Shown: piece by piece, positions 53,366-64,000 of the stretch
How positions within the stretch are numbered: position 1 is the stretch's first letter
Layout of the letters: each line of letters begins with the position of its first letter
Assembly: GCF_003286085.1 (NCBI RefSeq)
Contig: NW_020825288.1
Span: forward strand, 1,550,001-1,614,000
From: Drosophila persimilis
Taxonomy: Eukaryota > Arthropoda > Insecta > Diptera > Drosophilidae
Length of the DNA stretch: 64,000 bases
Reading direction: 5' to 3'
The notes under the pieces: model-generated
Databases searched by the model: none
Told to the model about the DNA's origin: nothing
What the model saw: the letters and a program-made list of their open reading frames with translations, nothing else
Made by a program: the position numbers and the translations under genes

Positions 53366-53484
53366 AAAACAGCGGACGATCAGCTCTGTGTGTCGCGATC
53401 TAAGTGTGTTTATGAGTTTATGTCGCCACTTGCCGTCGGTGGTTGAATATACGTAGATCTGAAGTAATTTCTTTCGGTGTGGAG

Positions 53485-53684
53485 ATGAGCGAAAGTCCCG
53501 ACTTGAACAGCGCCAAGGATCGGGCCAAGCCCGTGGAGACCCTGGTTCTGGCCAACTATGCTTTGAAGGCAGAGCAGAAGCGTGCCGCCGGACAGGGCGG
53601 CCGCAAGGAGGACGAGCGCATCACCAGCGCTGTCATGAAGGTCCTCGAGGGCTACGATTGGAACCTGGTACAGGCCTCAGCCAA
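53485..53684 (+). CDS. Sox100B: SoxE transcription factor, first coding exon only
   Basis: First coding exon of the fly SoxE (Sox8/9/10) factor, a DNA-bending regulator known from testis and gut development. It encodes 66 codons plus two bases, then a perfect GTAAGT donor. Residues about 45-66 (RITSAVMKVLEGYDWNLVQ) are the SoxE dimerisation segment that precedes the HMG box; compare VSQVLKGYDWTLVP in vertebrate Sox9. The HMG box itself is not in the window, so the gene runs past 64000 and intron 1 is over 10 kb. The start is the first ATG after stops in frame, with GGAG ahead of it. Synteny at 100B agrees. Confidence 0.92.
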
Positions 53685-56600
53685 GTAAGTGGTCGAAAGA
53701 AAGGGAACAATCGATCCAAGAAGGGTGAAACGGAGCTCATAAATCCATTCAAGAAGTGTTTCAGGAAGTGTTGAAGAATACGATACTCGTCTCTGAAAAT
53801 TAGGGGCACCCCTATTAGAGGCTCCAAGTCCATTCATTTTAAGGAACTCATGGCTCCCTACATCGGAAGAGGATCTATCCGAAATTAGAGCTCCTGAACC
53901 GACTGATCTTGGGTTTGATCTTTACAGACACCACCGTAGCATCTGCAAGGTTGTAATCTCAGTATTACCAGGGACACCTAATTTGGGGAGGTATAGACAT
54001 CTGTGACAGGGATTGGGTGGGGGGAAGCCGCTTTTCGCATAAACAGTTCCCTATTTTCCGGCAATAACCCAGTTCCCTAAACAGCCGATCGGATCCTCAA
54101 TGAACCTCTCCCGAGTACCCTTTGCAGAACCCATGAATGACTAAGCGTACGGCATACCAGCAGATCTCTCACCTTTGGCGACTTGGCTGATTAACACAAT
54201 TTCTAGAGACATATGGGTCTTCTTTTATTTAACTGGATATACAAATGTTGGGCGAACCGCAAAGAAAGAGAGGGAGTGAAAAATAAGCTAAGAGAGTGGG
54301 GAAAGGCGAACGAAACGATTGGGAATATGTCGGCATATGTAAATAGAATGAATTTACACATTCACACATATTGGACAAACCAACAAATGGATGAATATGT
54401 GTGTATGTATGTGGCGGGGGAAGCAACAAATTGGCCAAAGGCACAAATAATAGGAATAGGAATAGGAAAAGGAAAAATATACAAGATACAAGATACAGAG
54501 ACACAGAAATACAAGCTTCAATAAATGTGCGACAGCGTTGAAAGATGTTCGAAAACGTTGAAGAAAACGACGGAGACAAATCAATTCAGGCATAAAAAGC
54601 GAATAAATATGTTTTTAGCGTAAAGATGCTAACTGCTAACAAGATGGGGGGTGGGGGATGGGAAGCCGGGTGGGGGATGGGAATGGGTACCCAACCACAA
54701 ACAGAACGTAAGCCCAATCAACTGTACCGAACGGAACTGAAGACGGAGCAGAACTGTCTGACTGCCTGCCGTTGACACTTGACAAAAGATGACTGGACTC
54801 TGAAGACTCTGGGGACTCTGGAGACTCGGGTCGTGAGAAAGCCGGTAGCAAAACCGCGGCCTGATCTCTGTGATCCTTGGCAGTCAGATCTTGTTTAGTT
54901 CCTCCACAAATCTTCGTCTTCGTCCTCTGGTGTTTGTCCAGCAATTAGCAAAGTTTCTGGGACTGGCTGCTTCCTCCTTCTGGTCTTCAGTGATACCCTT
55001 TCGGAGAGTAAGATGACTAACGCCCATGGATTTTACATTGTATTTGCAACTACTTTAATGAGCAGCAAGGACTCACTGTCGGTAAAAAGACTATGCGATT
55101 ATTCGGCAATCAATATAGCGATTTCCTTCTATTAGTCTTTCTGCTTCTTTGGATACTAGTTTGAGAGTTTAACAGACAGGTAATGCCTGAACCCGTTGCA
55201 CAGATCCTAGGAACTGCCAAGATGTCATAGAAACAATCGGTCGATGGATTTATGTGAATGCAATTTCAAAAATATTCTCTTTAAAAGTCCCTCTTGCTAA
55301 CGATAGGAACGATAGATCTTCAAGGGTATCTGTTTCTTCGGCTCCCAAAGCCCAGGTCTTTGTTTCGTGTCTGCGTTTGTCAGTTGTTGCCTCGTCGCTT
55401 CTTTGTTCTCGTGTTGCTGTTTCTTATCAGGCGATGGGGCCGTAGCGCCCCGTGGGGGCCTCTCTGATGGCCAGAGACAAACATCCTTGGGGCGAGCATG
55501 TATTCCGCTCACCCCCCCTCAAAGGGGGGGCGAGTGTGAGCTGGCCCCGCAGTGGAAAATGCGCAGAAAGCGCTGTCAAGAGCACGTGTGTGTTTGCACA
55601 AGGATACGTTTATGGGCGCCATTGCCCTGCCTCTATCTATCCACAGTTGTGTTCTACTACAGTACCACATACCCCCACCCCCTGACGGCCGCCTTTCTGC
55701 CCTCCTGTGCCACCCCATAGTCACACTAGAAATTGTTTACCTTGCGCTTTATGAGCCTTGTTTATTTCCACTTAAAATCGCTTAAATGCACATCGCCATG
55801 TCCCTCCTCCTCCTCCTCCTCCACTATCTCTCACCTTACCGAATTCTCAACCGAATTCCCCTGTCACCTGGATCTGGATTAAATCTAGTAATTTCTAAAG
55901 AATGCTGCAAATGGAAGGAATTTAATTGCTACACCCTTTTTGAGGGCGCAGATGCTTTAAGATTCCTTTTGAAGTGAAAAAAGGGAGGATAGATGGAAGG
56001 ATTATGCCTTATCGGTGGGACACTGCAGATCTTGGTTTAAGTTGGATGAGTTTTAAACTTTTCTTTGAAGACCAGAATCAGAAACGGAATAGAAAAATGA
56101 GCCTTGAATGTTTTAATTATTCGAATATTAAAAAACATATTCACGAGGTTTTTAGAAGCTAATAAATGCCTCGACTCATCTGAAGAGCTTCCCCTTTAAG
56201 TGTCATAATTTCTTGGAACTCTTTTCAAACTTTAAGATACATTTGCATAACAAAAGCCAAATAAGCGCCATAAAGTAGTCTCTCCGAAAAAGAAGTGTTT
56301 ATAGAACACGTTTAAAAAAGATTTTTGTTGGATTTTCTTGAAGATTTTTCGACTCTTTAACACCCCTCTTTGCCGTCAACATCTCATCAATTATATGTGG
56401 GATTCGTACACCAACATTCCACATTAAATTAGAAGAGATTTCCCTCTCTCGCTGCGCCTCTCCATTCATCAATCCATCAGTCCATCAACCAAGTTCCCCG
56501 AATGAAGCGCATAGCAAGTGTCGCCTAAGGCTGAAAATGTGGTTTCTTTTTGCTAATTTTTTATGGCCCCCTCACTCTCTGGTGGGGTGGCGAAACCACA

Positions 56601-57784
56601 ACAGTCATATCAAAATTTATATTTTTGTTTGATTTGGTTAAATGAATTTCGGGTGAATCACTCTCGGGAGCGGATCGGATCGGAACGGGACCCAAAGAGA
56701 TGGGAATAACAAAATTCCGACCAGCCACTTGAGCAGTCCCGCACATACCTATAGATACAGATACAGATACAGATACAGACATAGTTATAGGAGGGTTTGT
56801 TATTAAATAATACATATGTGTGCAAGTCACCCCATACTTTCCCGAGGGTAGCTCCATGTTGCATGTTGGAGCAGCCCCTTCCTGCCAACAGCTTCGGTGT
56901 CTTATGCGCCGCACTCTATTTGCTCGACGATAAGATATGGATACGCAGGAGGAACCGCGACTCCGTGTAGGACTCTGGCGAAGCTATAAATATTTTATTG
57001 CTTATCTGGGTGTCTGGCCCCAAGGTGTTATCACACCCCACGACCACCAGGTGGGGAGCACGGCCCGACCCGGCCCGGTCCCAGCTCTGATATCATGGAG
57101 AGGCTCTACATAGTTATTTCTGGGGTGGTGTTCTTGTCCGGTTATGCGGCGACGAGTCAATTTACATGGGCCCCAACAAGTCATCTCGGCCAGCCTAAAC
57201 CAACACTCTCGTACACCCCATGCGGGGGCGGAGGGCGACTAGGGAGCTTCAGTAGAACACAGAGAAGGGTCTGACCACGTGACTCCCTTCAGTGCGGTTA
57301 ATAGTGGGGCACAGTGGGACCACCAAGAGAAAACCGAGCGATTTCTATCGGATCTATGGCTAGTGGCATCTCAATCTAGCGATCAATCGATCATCTGAAT
57401 AACAGGCTAAAATGCTTGAACATGCCATTGATTTTGTTCCACAAATTGATTGATTCCACAGTGGCATGTTCCATATGGTCCTAGCTGTTGCTGCTCCACC
57501 TCCTGTCCGGTCCAGCGAGACCTACTCCTATCCCTTTCCAACCCCTATCCCTTCCCCAAAACCTTCTCTACACCCCCAATCTATGGATGTACATATGTAC
57601 CTTCCAGTGAGCGACCGGCAAAACTTTGTGCAGCAGCAACGAACTGAGATACACGTGCGGCTTACAAGACAAATATTGATTTTGTTGCTGTTGTAGCTCT
57701 TGTAGCTGTGGCACGGTGTGTCCGTGTCGGTGTCGCTGCGGTGGCCATAACCGCAAATGCCAGCCAAAAAGTTTTCAGCCTCCA

Positions 57785-57820
57785 GACGACGACGACGACG
57801 ACGACGACGACAACGACGAC
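57785..57820. repeat. GAC trinucleotide repeat
   Basis: About 12 GAC units, one interrupted, inside Sox100B intron 1. The flanking open frames are artefacts of the repeat. Confidence 0.85.
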
Positions 57821-59940
57821 TCCTCGCTTAGCATACTTCGGGGGCTGGTAATTTGTTCGCTGCAGGAATCTGCAGGACCTTCTCCTACCCTTCGAACCCC
57901 ATTCGACCCAGGGGAGCATACGCCCCCCTGGGGTGTTTTTATCATTTTGTAGCGTGTCCCCCCAGAGAGGCGGAGGCTGGGTGATTTTATGACCAGGTGA
58001 ACGCGACAATGGCCGAAAAGTTGGGCGAAAACCGCCATTCGAATGAGTCACGGCGAACCGTTGATGTTGTGCGATGTGAATAAAAGCCAGTTGGGGGATT
58101 GAAGGATTCGTCCGATAAACCAGCAAAAGGACCTGTCTCCTGTAAATCCTGAAACTGTTTGGGGAGCAATCGGTGAAGGCTGGGGGGAAGCTTAAGGGAA
58201 ACATCAAATGATGTTTGATGAGCTGAGTGAAGAGTGTGTTCATCATTTTATTATGCGGGTATTGGTACCAAGGGACGCATTTGGAAAAGGGAAACACGGT
58301 TTCAGAAGGTGTTATAAGACACAGCACAGAAGGTTCTTGGTGTCTTACAATTATTACTGATTGTAAATATTCAAAGTGCGTTCGATGGCCCTTATTGTCA
58401 CTTTTCCCATCAGCATTTTCCGCATAACCGAATAACCTTTAAAGCGTATCCGAACTTCTCACAGCTCTTTGCTCTCTCCTCTCTCCATTCTGTGAGTGTT
58501 TTGCAAAATATTGAACAACATTTTCGCATAAAAATTGAACGCATGTCTGATCCGGCCGTAAGCTTTTAGGCCAAGTACAGCTCCCTACAAATCCGTTCGA
58601 TATGCCGTTTGAAAAAGGGTTCAACAGTTCAGGGATTGATGTCCTCTCTCCCCCCGCCCGCCCCCATCGATGGTGCTGGGAGTCCTGTGGGGAGGAACAC
58701 ACACGAGATTATGGAGGACTAGCCGGATATCCATTCAGCGCTGCTGCTCGCCCAGGGGCAAATAGGTGTGGCAAAGGCGAATATCCCATTTTTGCGAGAT
58801 ATGAAAATGCGCGAAGCTCTGTCTTTTACACTAGACTCCATGGGAATACATCACATTTGGCGGAACTTGATGGATACACGGAGATTTTTCATGAGTTTCA
58901 TTTGCATTTTGGTGAATCATTCAAAGGTATTCGCATTCGCTATGGCATGACTCACTTGACACATGGAAATGTAAGCAAAGGATTATAGTTTATTATTGAT
59001 GCATTTCCACTAATACTCTAATCCGATTTTCCATCCATTGAACCCCAAATATTCATATTGTTACAGAAGCTTTTTGTTGCAAAGTGTGATTGTTGGCCAT
59101 GCGTTTGACTCAGGGCCACTCCATGACAATCATCAAATGTCAGGGACATACTCGCCTAGCTGGCTGACATCCTATACAGCATTGATTGTACGGGTAGTTG
59201 GCCCAATGAAGCGTCCGTCCACCCTTCCACCCATCCACCCATCCACCCGCATATCCACAAACAGGAAAAACAACAACAACGATGCAGGAGCTCCCGCCTG
59301 GCACTTAAACTGTCGCTCTTCATTGCCTGCTCTTCGTACATACGCCCCAAAGCATCCCATCCCAGGCATGTGGCAACGTTCACGCCTATCCAGATCCCGT
59401 GCTCCTCCCCGTTCCCGTTCCCAGGCGGTCAATGGGTGTCCTTTTTCGGCCCCCACTCCGCCCCCCTCCCCCACTGACACTTCGTTCAAGTGCGGCACAG
59501 TCGCTGTAAAAATAAATTGACTTGGAAATTGAAAAAAAGAGAAGAGGCAGCGCCAAATGAAATGATAACAGAGAATGGTCCCAGGATGAAGTGGGCCAAG
59601 AGTCGGCTTAAATGGAAAGCGAAAGCTTAAAAGCAATGTGGGCTCCGAAGGGTTTCCTCTTCCGCCAGTCCAGTCCAGTCCAGGCCAGTCCATCCCTAAC
59701 CTAACCCAAGTCGAAAACCCCAGATGATTATCTGCTTCCCAGAACTGTTTCAAAGTCAATGCCAAACGGCAAACAGCCGCACACAAAAGCTGAGCAAACT
59801 CAGATGCAACTCTCACGGTAGCAGGCCTTATCGCCTTATCGGCGGGGACTGTGACTGAGACTCCGACTCTGCCCCAGTGTTTGACCACCTTTTCGGACTA
59901 ACTTTTTTGTGAAGCAAGACCGCAAAGCAAACAGCCAGAT

Positions 59941-59966
59941 AGCCAGCCAGCCAGCCAGCCAGCCAG
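59941..59966. repeat. AGCC tetranucleotide repeat
   Basis: Six to seven AGCC units inside Sox100B intron 1. Confidence 0.85.
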
Positions 59967-61380
59967 TCTCCGAGCAACTGCATCCGTTGGATGCATTTCA
60001 ATGTGCCTCAAATTTGTGTTTGGACAAAAGTGTCGTAAAAGAAGAAACGACGGAAAGCGACGGAGTGCGTGGGAAAATGTGGGGCCTGCCTAAGCAAACA
60101 AGCTGCTGTGGCGGCGCTGCAGCGGCTGCAATTTGTTTACACGCACTGTATCTGCTAGATACATTTCATATTTGTGAACTTGTGAAAATCGCTGAGACGT
60201 CTCCTGCCTCCCGCCTCCCTCCTACCGCCTCCTCCTCTGACGCTAATTAGGCGCATTTGTCCTCACATTGACATGCGCTTACAAATTGGAAACGAAAATG
60301 GGCATGGAGATTTTCGTGGGGCTCTGTTAAAGCTGTAAATATTTGGACACTATGCGGGTATTCCCCCCTAGCCCCCTCTACTTATTCCAATTTAATAACA
60401 AAACCCACTAATGGTCCATGGCTGATAAAGAGATGCGCCACAAGAGCCAAAGTACTCGTATCTCTGGCATATGCAAAAACAAAAAGAAAGAAAAGATACT
60501 CGTAATGCAAGAAAAAGCGAAACGAAACGAAAATTCCTTGCGGTCTCTGCCCATTTCTCATATTTTGCTCGCAAGCCAATGGCCACTTGAAGATATCACT
60601 TAATGAGATTTGCGCATCTCCGAATGCAACAACAGGCGGAGAAAACGGGCCAGGAAGGGTCTGGTTTTTCGAAGACGAAGCCTGAGATACTCTCGATTGG
60701 CTTTTGTGTGTACTGTGGCCTGGCTTTCAGGCAGTGCAAACACCGTGTCCGAGTCGCAAGTACCCCCACCGGCAAGTGTATTTTAATGAAGACGTGCTTG
60801 AGTTGCCAAGTGCCTGTGGGGGATGCTGCCATTCCTCATGAGGCGCACTGCAGCATCTCCCAGTACAGCTAAACGAACATCACTTGATTCTGATTAGCGT
60901 GCTGTCAAGCGTGAGAGTTGCATCCACAAACAACACACAGATGCACAGATACATAGATACACGGATACAATGGCGATGGGATCGCGACGCCGACGATACC
61001 AACGGCAGATAAGCAGAGCCTCGGGCCGACAATCCTCCCCAAGCCTGGCCGCCGGGCGCGTTTTTAATCGCTTAATAAGCTTGGGCTCAGCCAAACCCAT
61101 AATTAAGACCAGGCAGAAAGACCAGGGGGTAAGGAACGCAGGTCTTCAAAATAGGGAGAGACTTAGAAGAGCTTTGCACCAAGAAAACCACTGAAACCTC
61201 AGCCAAAGGATTCATTCATTGTTTCAACCTTAAACAGAGAAAAACGCACCTTCATGTCTTTAATGCATTCGCTTATTTGAATAATATAGTTCCAAGTTCA
61301 TTGATTTTCAAAATCGGATCGGTATGACCTCATGTTAAATATACTGCCAGCAATCCAATCAAATTTGTTTGATTTGTCAT

Positions 61381-62107
61381 TCACGAAAGTGTGCCATAGA
61401 TTTTCACGAGAGCCCGGTTAACGCCATTGGCCATCCAATTGGTTTCCACCATATAGTCGCCCTCGGGAAAGCTCAATACTTTCGTAATTTTGTGATTTAC
61501 AAAGTCGGCAGTGAGCCTATCCACTATAACATCGTGCTGGATTCGTGAATACTTAGTTTCAAAGATCAACAAAATCCAGAAGATTGGAATCATTTACTTA
61601 CATCGTAGGGGCAGGAGTGGTTCAGATTCGATTGAGTGATGAAGAAGCTGTAAAAGTAATTAAAAATGGGCTTCGATTTGGGATTTTTGAGGAATTTGCA
61701 GGCATCCACAGTGATGTTGTACAGAAAAGGCTTGTAGCCATTGAATCGCTTCAGCAACGAAACATTTACCTACAACCACAGAAGGATTTTTATATAGGAG
61801 GAAAAGTCTCAAGCCTTTTGGCTTCTACACTTACTTTGATTTCCGAAACAGGTTTTTTGTGTAGGTTAACTTTCAGGGATAAATATTTGTAGCTCCGATT
61901 CACTGACTTTAAAAAGCAGTTTTCAATGCCGCTGAAGTCATCGTCCAAAGAATTGCACTGGATGTTTGTGAACTCGAACTTGGAGGTGATCTGGAAAATG
62001 GTATCATTATAAATCTGTACTAAGGATGATGTTAGGGTGCCGCATACCTCCAAGATCAATAACAGCATCACAACGAGCTGAATGAGGACGTTCAGTCGAA
62101 AGCACAT
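61381..62107 (-). CDS. DUF1091 (DM8) family secreted protein, nested in Sox100B intron
   Basis: Antisense to its host, inside Sox100B intron 1. Coding exons are 62107-62048, 61990-61835, 61769-61602 and 61536-61381 (20, 52, 56 and 51 codons plus stop; 179 aa), all introns phase 0. The ATG at 62107 is chosen over one seven codons upstream because it gives the family's fixed 20-codon exon 1. Signal peptide NVLIQLVVMLLLILE; then TSKFEFTNIQC, ENCFLKSVNRSYKY, RFNGYKPFLYNIT, DACKFL, NHSCPYD, LSFPEGDYMVETNW and VKIYGTLS. It is closest by eye to the two genes in the CanA1 intron. Function unknown. Confidence 0.88.
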
Positions 62108-62121
62108 CGTAGCACTCTCAT

Positions 62122-62170
62122 GGACCAAATAGAACTGTTATTAATTTTAGGTCCAGCTTGTACTTTTATA
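62122..62170 (-). promoter_or_regulatory. TATA box and initiator-like site of the Sox100B-nested DUF1091 gene
   Basis: TATAAAAG (minus strand, 62170-62163) lies about 27 bases before CAGTTCTATTTGGTCC (62137-62122), a spacing normal for TATA and initiator. The second site matches those of the two CanA1-nested genes. Confidence 0.5.
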
Positions 62171-64000
62171 TTAATTGCTTATTAATCGGAAAATAATGAA
62201 AGCGTTTAACAAATGGAAGCCAAAAAAACAAATAGTTTTGTAGTTGCGGATAATTAGCTTATAAAATTACATTCAATTCGCATTCACTTTCAGTAAATAC
62301 CATTTAGATGATCATCTCTTAATACCACGTTTAATAGTTTATACCATTTTGAAGTATGCTTTGAGAGAGTTTAACAGAGCATAAAACCCGTCGTCTCTTA
62401 TATTTTGTGTATATATTGCATACATTTATACGATGTAGGAAACTTTTCCGAAACTAAAATCAACCTGCATGTTGCATGCAAGTATGGAGCACATTTCTCT
62501 TTCTGCATGCGTATATTGTTTTATATTTTATATTCAACTATTTTTGATTTATTTGCTTCGTTTTGAGTGCAGGGATTCGGTGAACACACACACCAGAGAA
62601 CACCCGAGAACACCTGTTTATTGATTTGCTCTGATTGAAAACGGTGTGGATGGTGCGTCTTGTATTTTTTTTGTGCTGAGTTGAGTTTTTTGTGGCTGGC
62701 ATAGGATGCAGTCAGGCATATCAAATAAACATCCACGGAGAGAGGGAGAGGGGAGGCATTAACACATCCATCGGATACACCCACAGATACACACACACAC
62801 AGACAAAGAGGGACAGAGTCACTGGCAACTCAATTGAAAGATTTACCTAACAAATCTGTTGCCCTGATCATGTTTACTTAGGATAAATAATTCAATATAT
62901 GTGCATGGCTCTCTGGCCCTGGAGGAGATGAAATCTCCGGCATTGTACTATGAACAGCCTCCTAATACCATCCCATCCGAACAGCCCGCCCCTTGCCCCG
63001 CCTATCTCTTTGATTGAATCTGGGTGTCCTCTCAATTGTAGTCTTTGGTGCTACAACATGCTAAATAAAAATGAGTCTATACTTCTGGATAAAGACAATG
63101 TGTGGGAGGGGGAAACACATACGTATACTACGCCCGTGATGGAGAGAGAGAGACATCCATTAGGATAGGGGGAGTATCCTACGAGTATAGAAATCTGTGT
63201 TTGTGTGTGTGCTCGTATGCATGGCACATTGTGGCCAAGAAGTTATCATACGCCTCGTCAGTTTTATTTGAATGAGTTTGGATCGTTTGTAAAAGGACTG
63301 GGACTGAGGCCTAGAGAAGCAAAACATTCCCCAAAATATGTAAGGCATCAGAGTATACTATCTTTTAGCCGCTGTTTGTAACAGAACAGAATAAATATAA
63401 GAAAAACCTAAGTAATAGGTATTCAAAAGTCGACTATCTCTGCCCCTCGATGCAGTGTCAAGCCTTTGGGCAAATACTCAAACAATTCAAATTAAATTTA
63501 GAGCAAAAAGAATCGATTTTCAAACAGAAAATTGCAACTTGTTTGAAGAGTTCTCTGTTCTCTTCTCTTCTCTTCTCTTCGCTCTTGAATACAATGATTT
63601 TTGATGATTTTCCCGGATTTTCGTGATTGCTTTTGTTTTCGTTTCACTGCCACTTCCCGCTGCGCTGCACAATCCTCAATCGCAAAAAGGCGAAACTATA
63701 TTTTGACTGAAATTTGAACTTTCATGGCCTCTGGCCTTGTCTTCTCTCTCGTTTTACTCCATTTCTGTAGTGCTCCCTCTCTCCTTCTACTTTCCTTTCC
63801 CTATTTTATACGCTCTTTTTCGCCTAGCCCATGGGCAAGTAAAAGTTTTAATTGCAATTTTCAGTTTGACATTATTCGTTGTTGTCGTGGAAAAGTGTTT
63901 CGTTTCGTGGACATTCTTTTTCCAATTAATGAAAACCTATTTTGCTGGCCAGCAAGTCATTTCACTGCGCCACTGAGCCACCAGTGGGGAGCCACTTCTC

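Larger units (their letters stand above)
53685..64000 (+). other. Sox100B intron 1 (incomplete)
   Basis: More than 10 kb with no HMG-box exon on the plus strand. It holds simple repeats (ATACAG 56753-56780, GAC 57785-57820, AGCC 59941-59966, TCTCT 63551-63584) and one antisense DUF1091 gene at 61381-62107. Long first introns of developmental regulators often carry enhancers, but I see no specific module. Confidence 0.7.

Noticed and set aside
57662..58327. 221-codon minus-strand frame in the Sox100B intron
   Set aside because: It includes the GAC repeat read as a valine run and has no domain or splice support.

Overview
This is eukaryotic nuclear DNA from a fly, almost certainly a Drosophila other than D. 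melanogaster (an obscura-group species is my guess; the sequence does not prove it). The evidence is a set of genes that, from memory, sit together at cytological 100A-B (Muller element E) in D. melanogaster: a calcineurin A catalytic subunit (CanA1), an alkaline phosphatase (Alp4), the MICOS subunit Chchd3/Mic19, casein kinase 1 delta/epsilon (dco, double-time) and the first coding exon of the SoxE factor Sox100B. Short GT-AG introns, strong codon bias in coding exons and abundant microsatellites between genes fit this.

Layout. 1-11.8 kb: no gene I can support; AT-rich DNA with simple repeats. 11.8-18.2 kb: a plus-strand tandem cluster of five intact DUF1091 (DM8) secreted-protein genes plus three decayed relatives. 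18.2-22.7 kb: intergenic DNA leading into the CanA1 promoter and leader. 22.7-29.8 kb: CanA1 in 12 coding exons; its last intron carries two intact DUF1091 genes and one relic on the opposite strand. 31.5-34.9 kb: Alp4, plus strand. 35.2-36.0 kb: Chchd3, minus strand, with a housekeeping-type promoter. 36.3-40.3 kb: repeat DNA and the 3' side of dco. 40.3-41.7 kb: dco coding exon, minus strand, with a leader exon probably near 45.5 kb. 45.8-49.0 kb: copies of one repeat family around a broken LDL-receptor-related gene fragment. About 51.2-51.5 kb: a small terminal-inverted-repeat element. 53.5 kb to the end: first coding exon of Sox100B and over 10 kb of its first intron, which hosts another antisense DUF1091 gene.

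The five conserved genes are not an operon; each has its own promoter and role (Ca2+-dependent phosphatase signalling, extracellular phosphate hydrolysis, mitochondrial cristae, circadian/Hippo/Hedgehog kinase signalling, gonad and gut transcription). The unusual part is the DUF1091 family: eight intact genes of 177-179 codons, seven with phase-0 introns at the same three places and one lacking the first intron, found in a tandem array and twice as antisense guests in introns of unrelated hosts. Other points of interest are a possible truncated calcineurin isoform, two phase-compatible coding-like exons inside the dco leader intron, and the LRP-like pseudogene bounded on both sides by the same repeat family.
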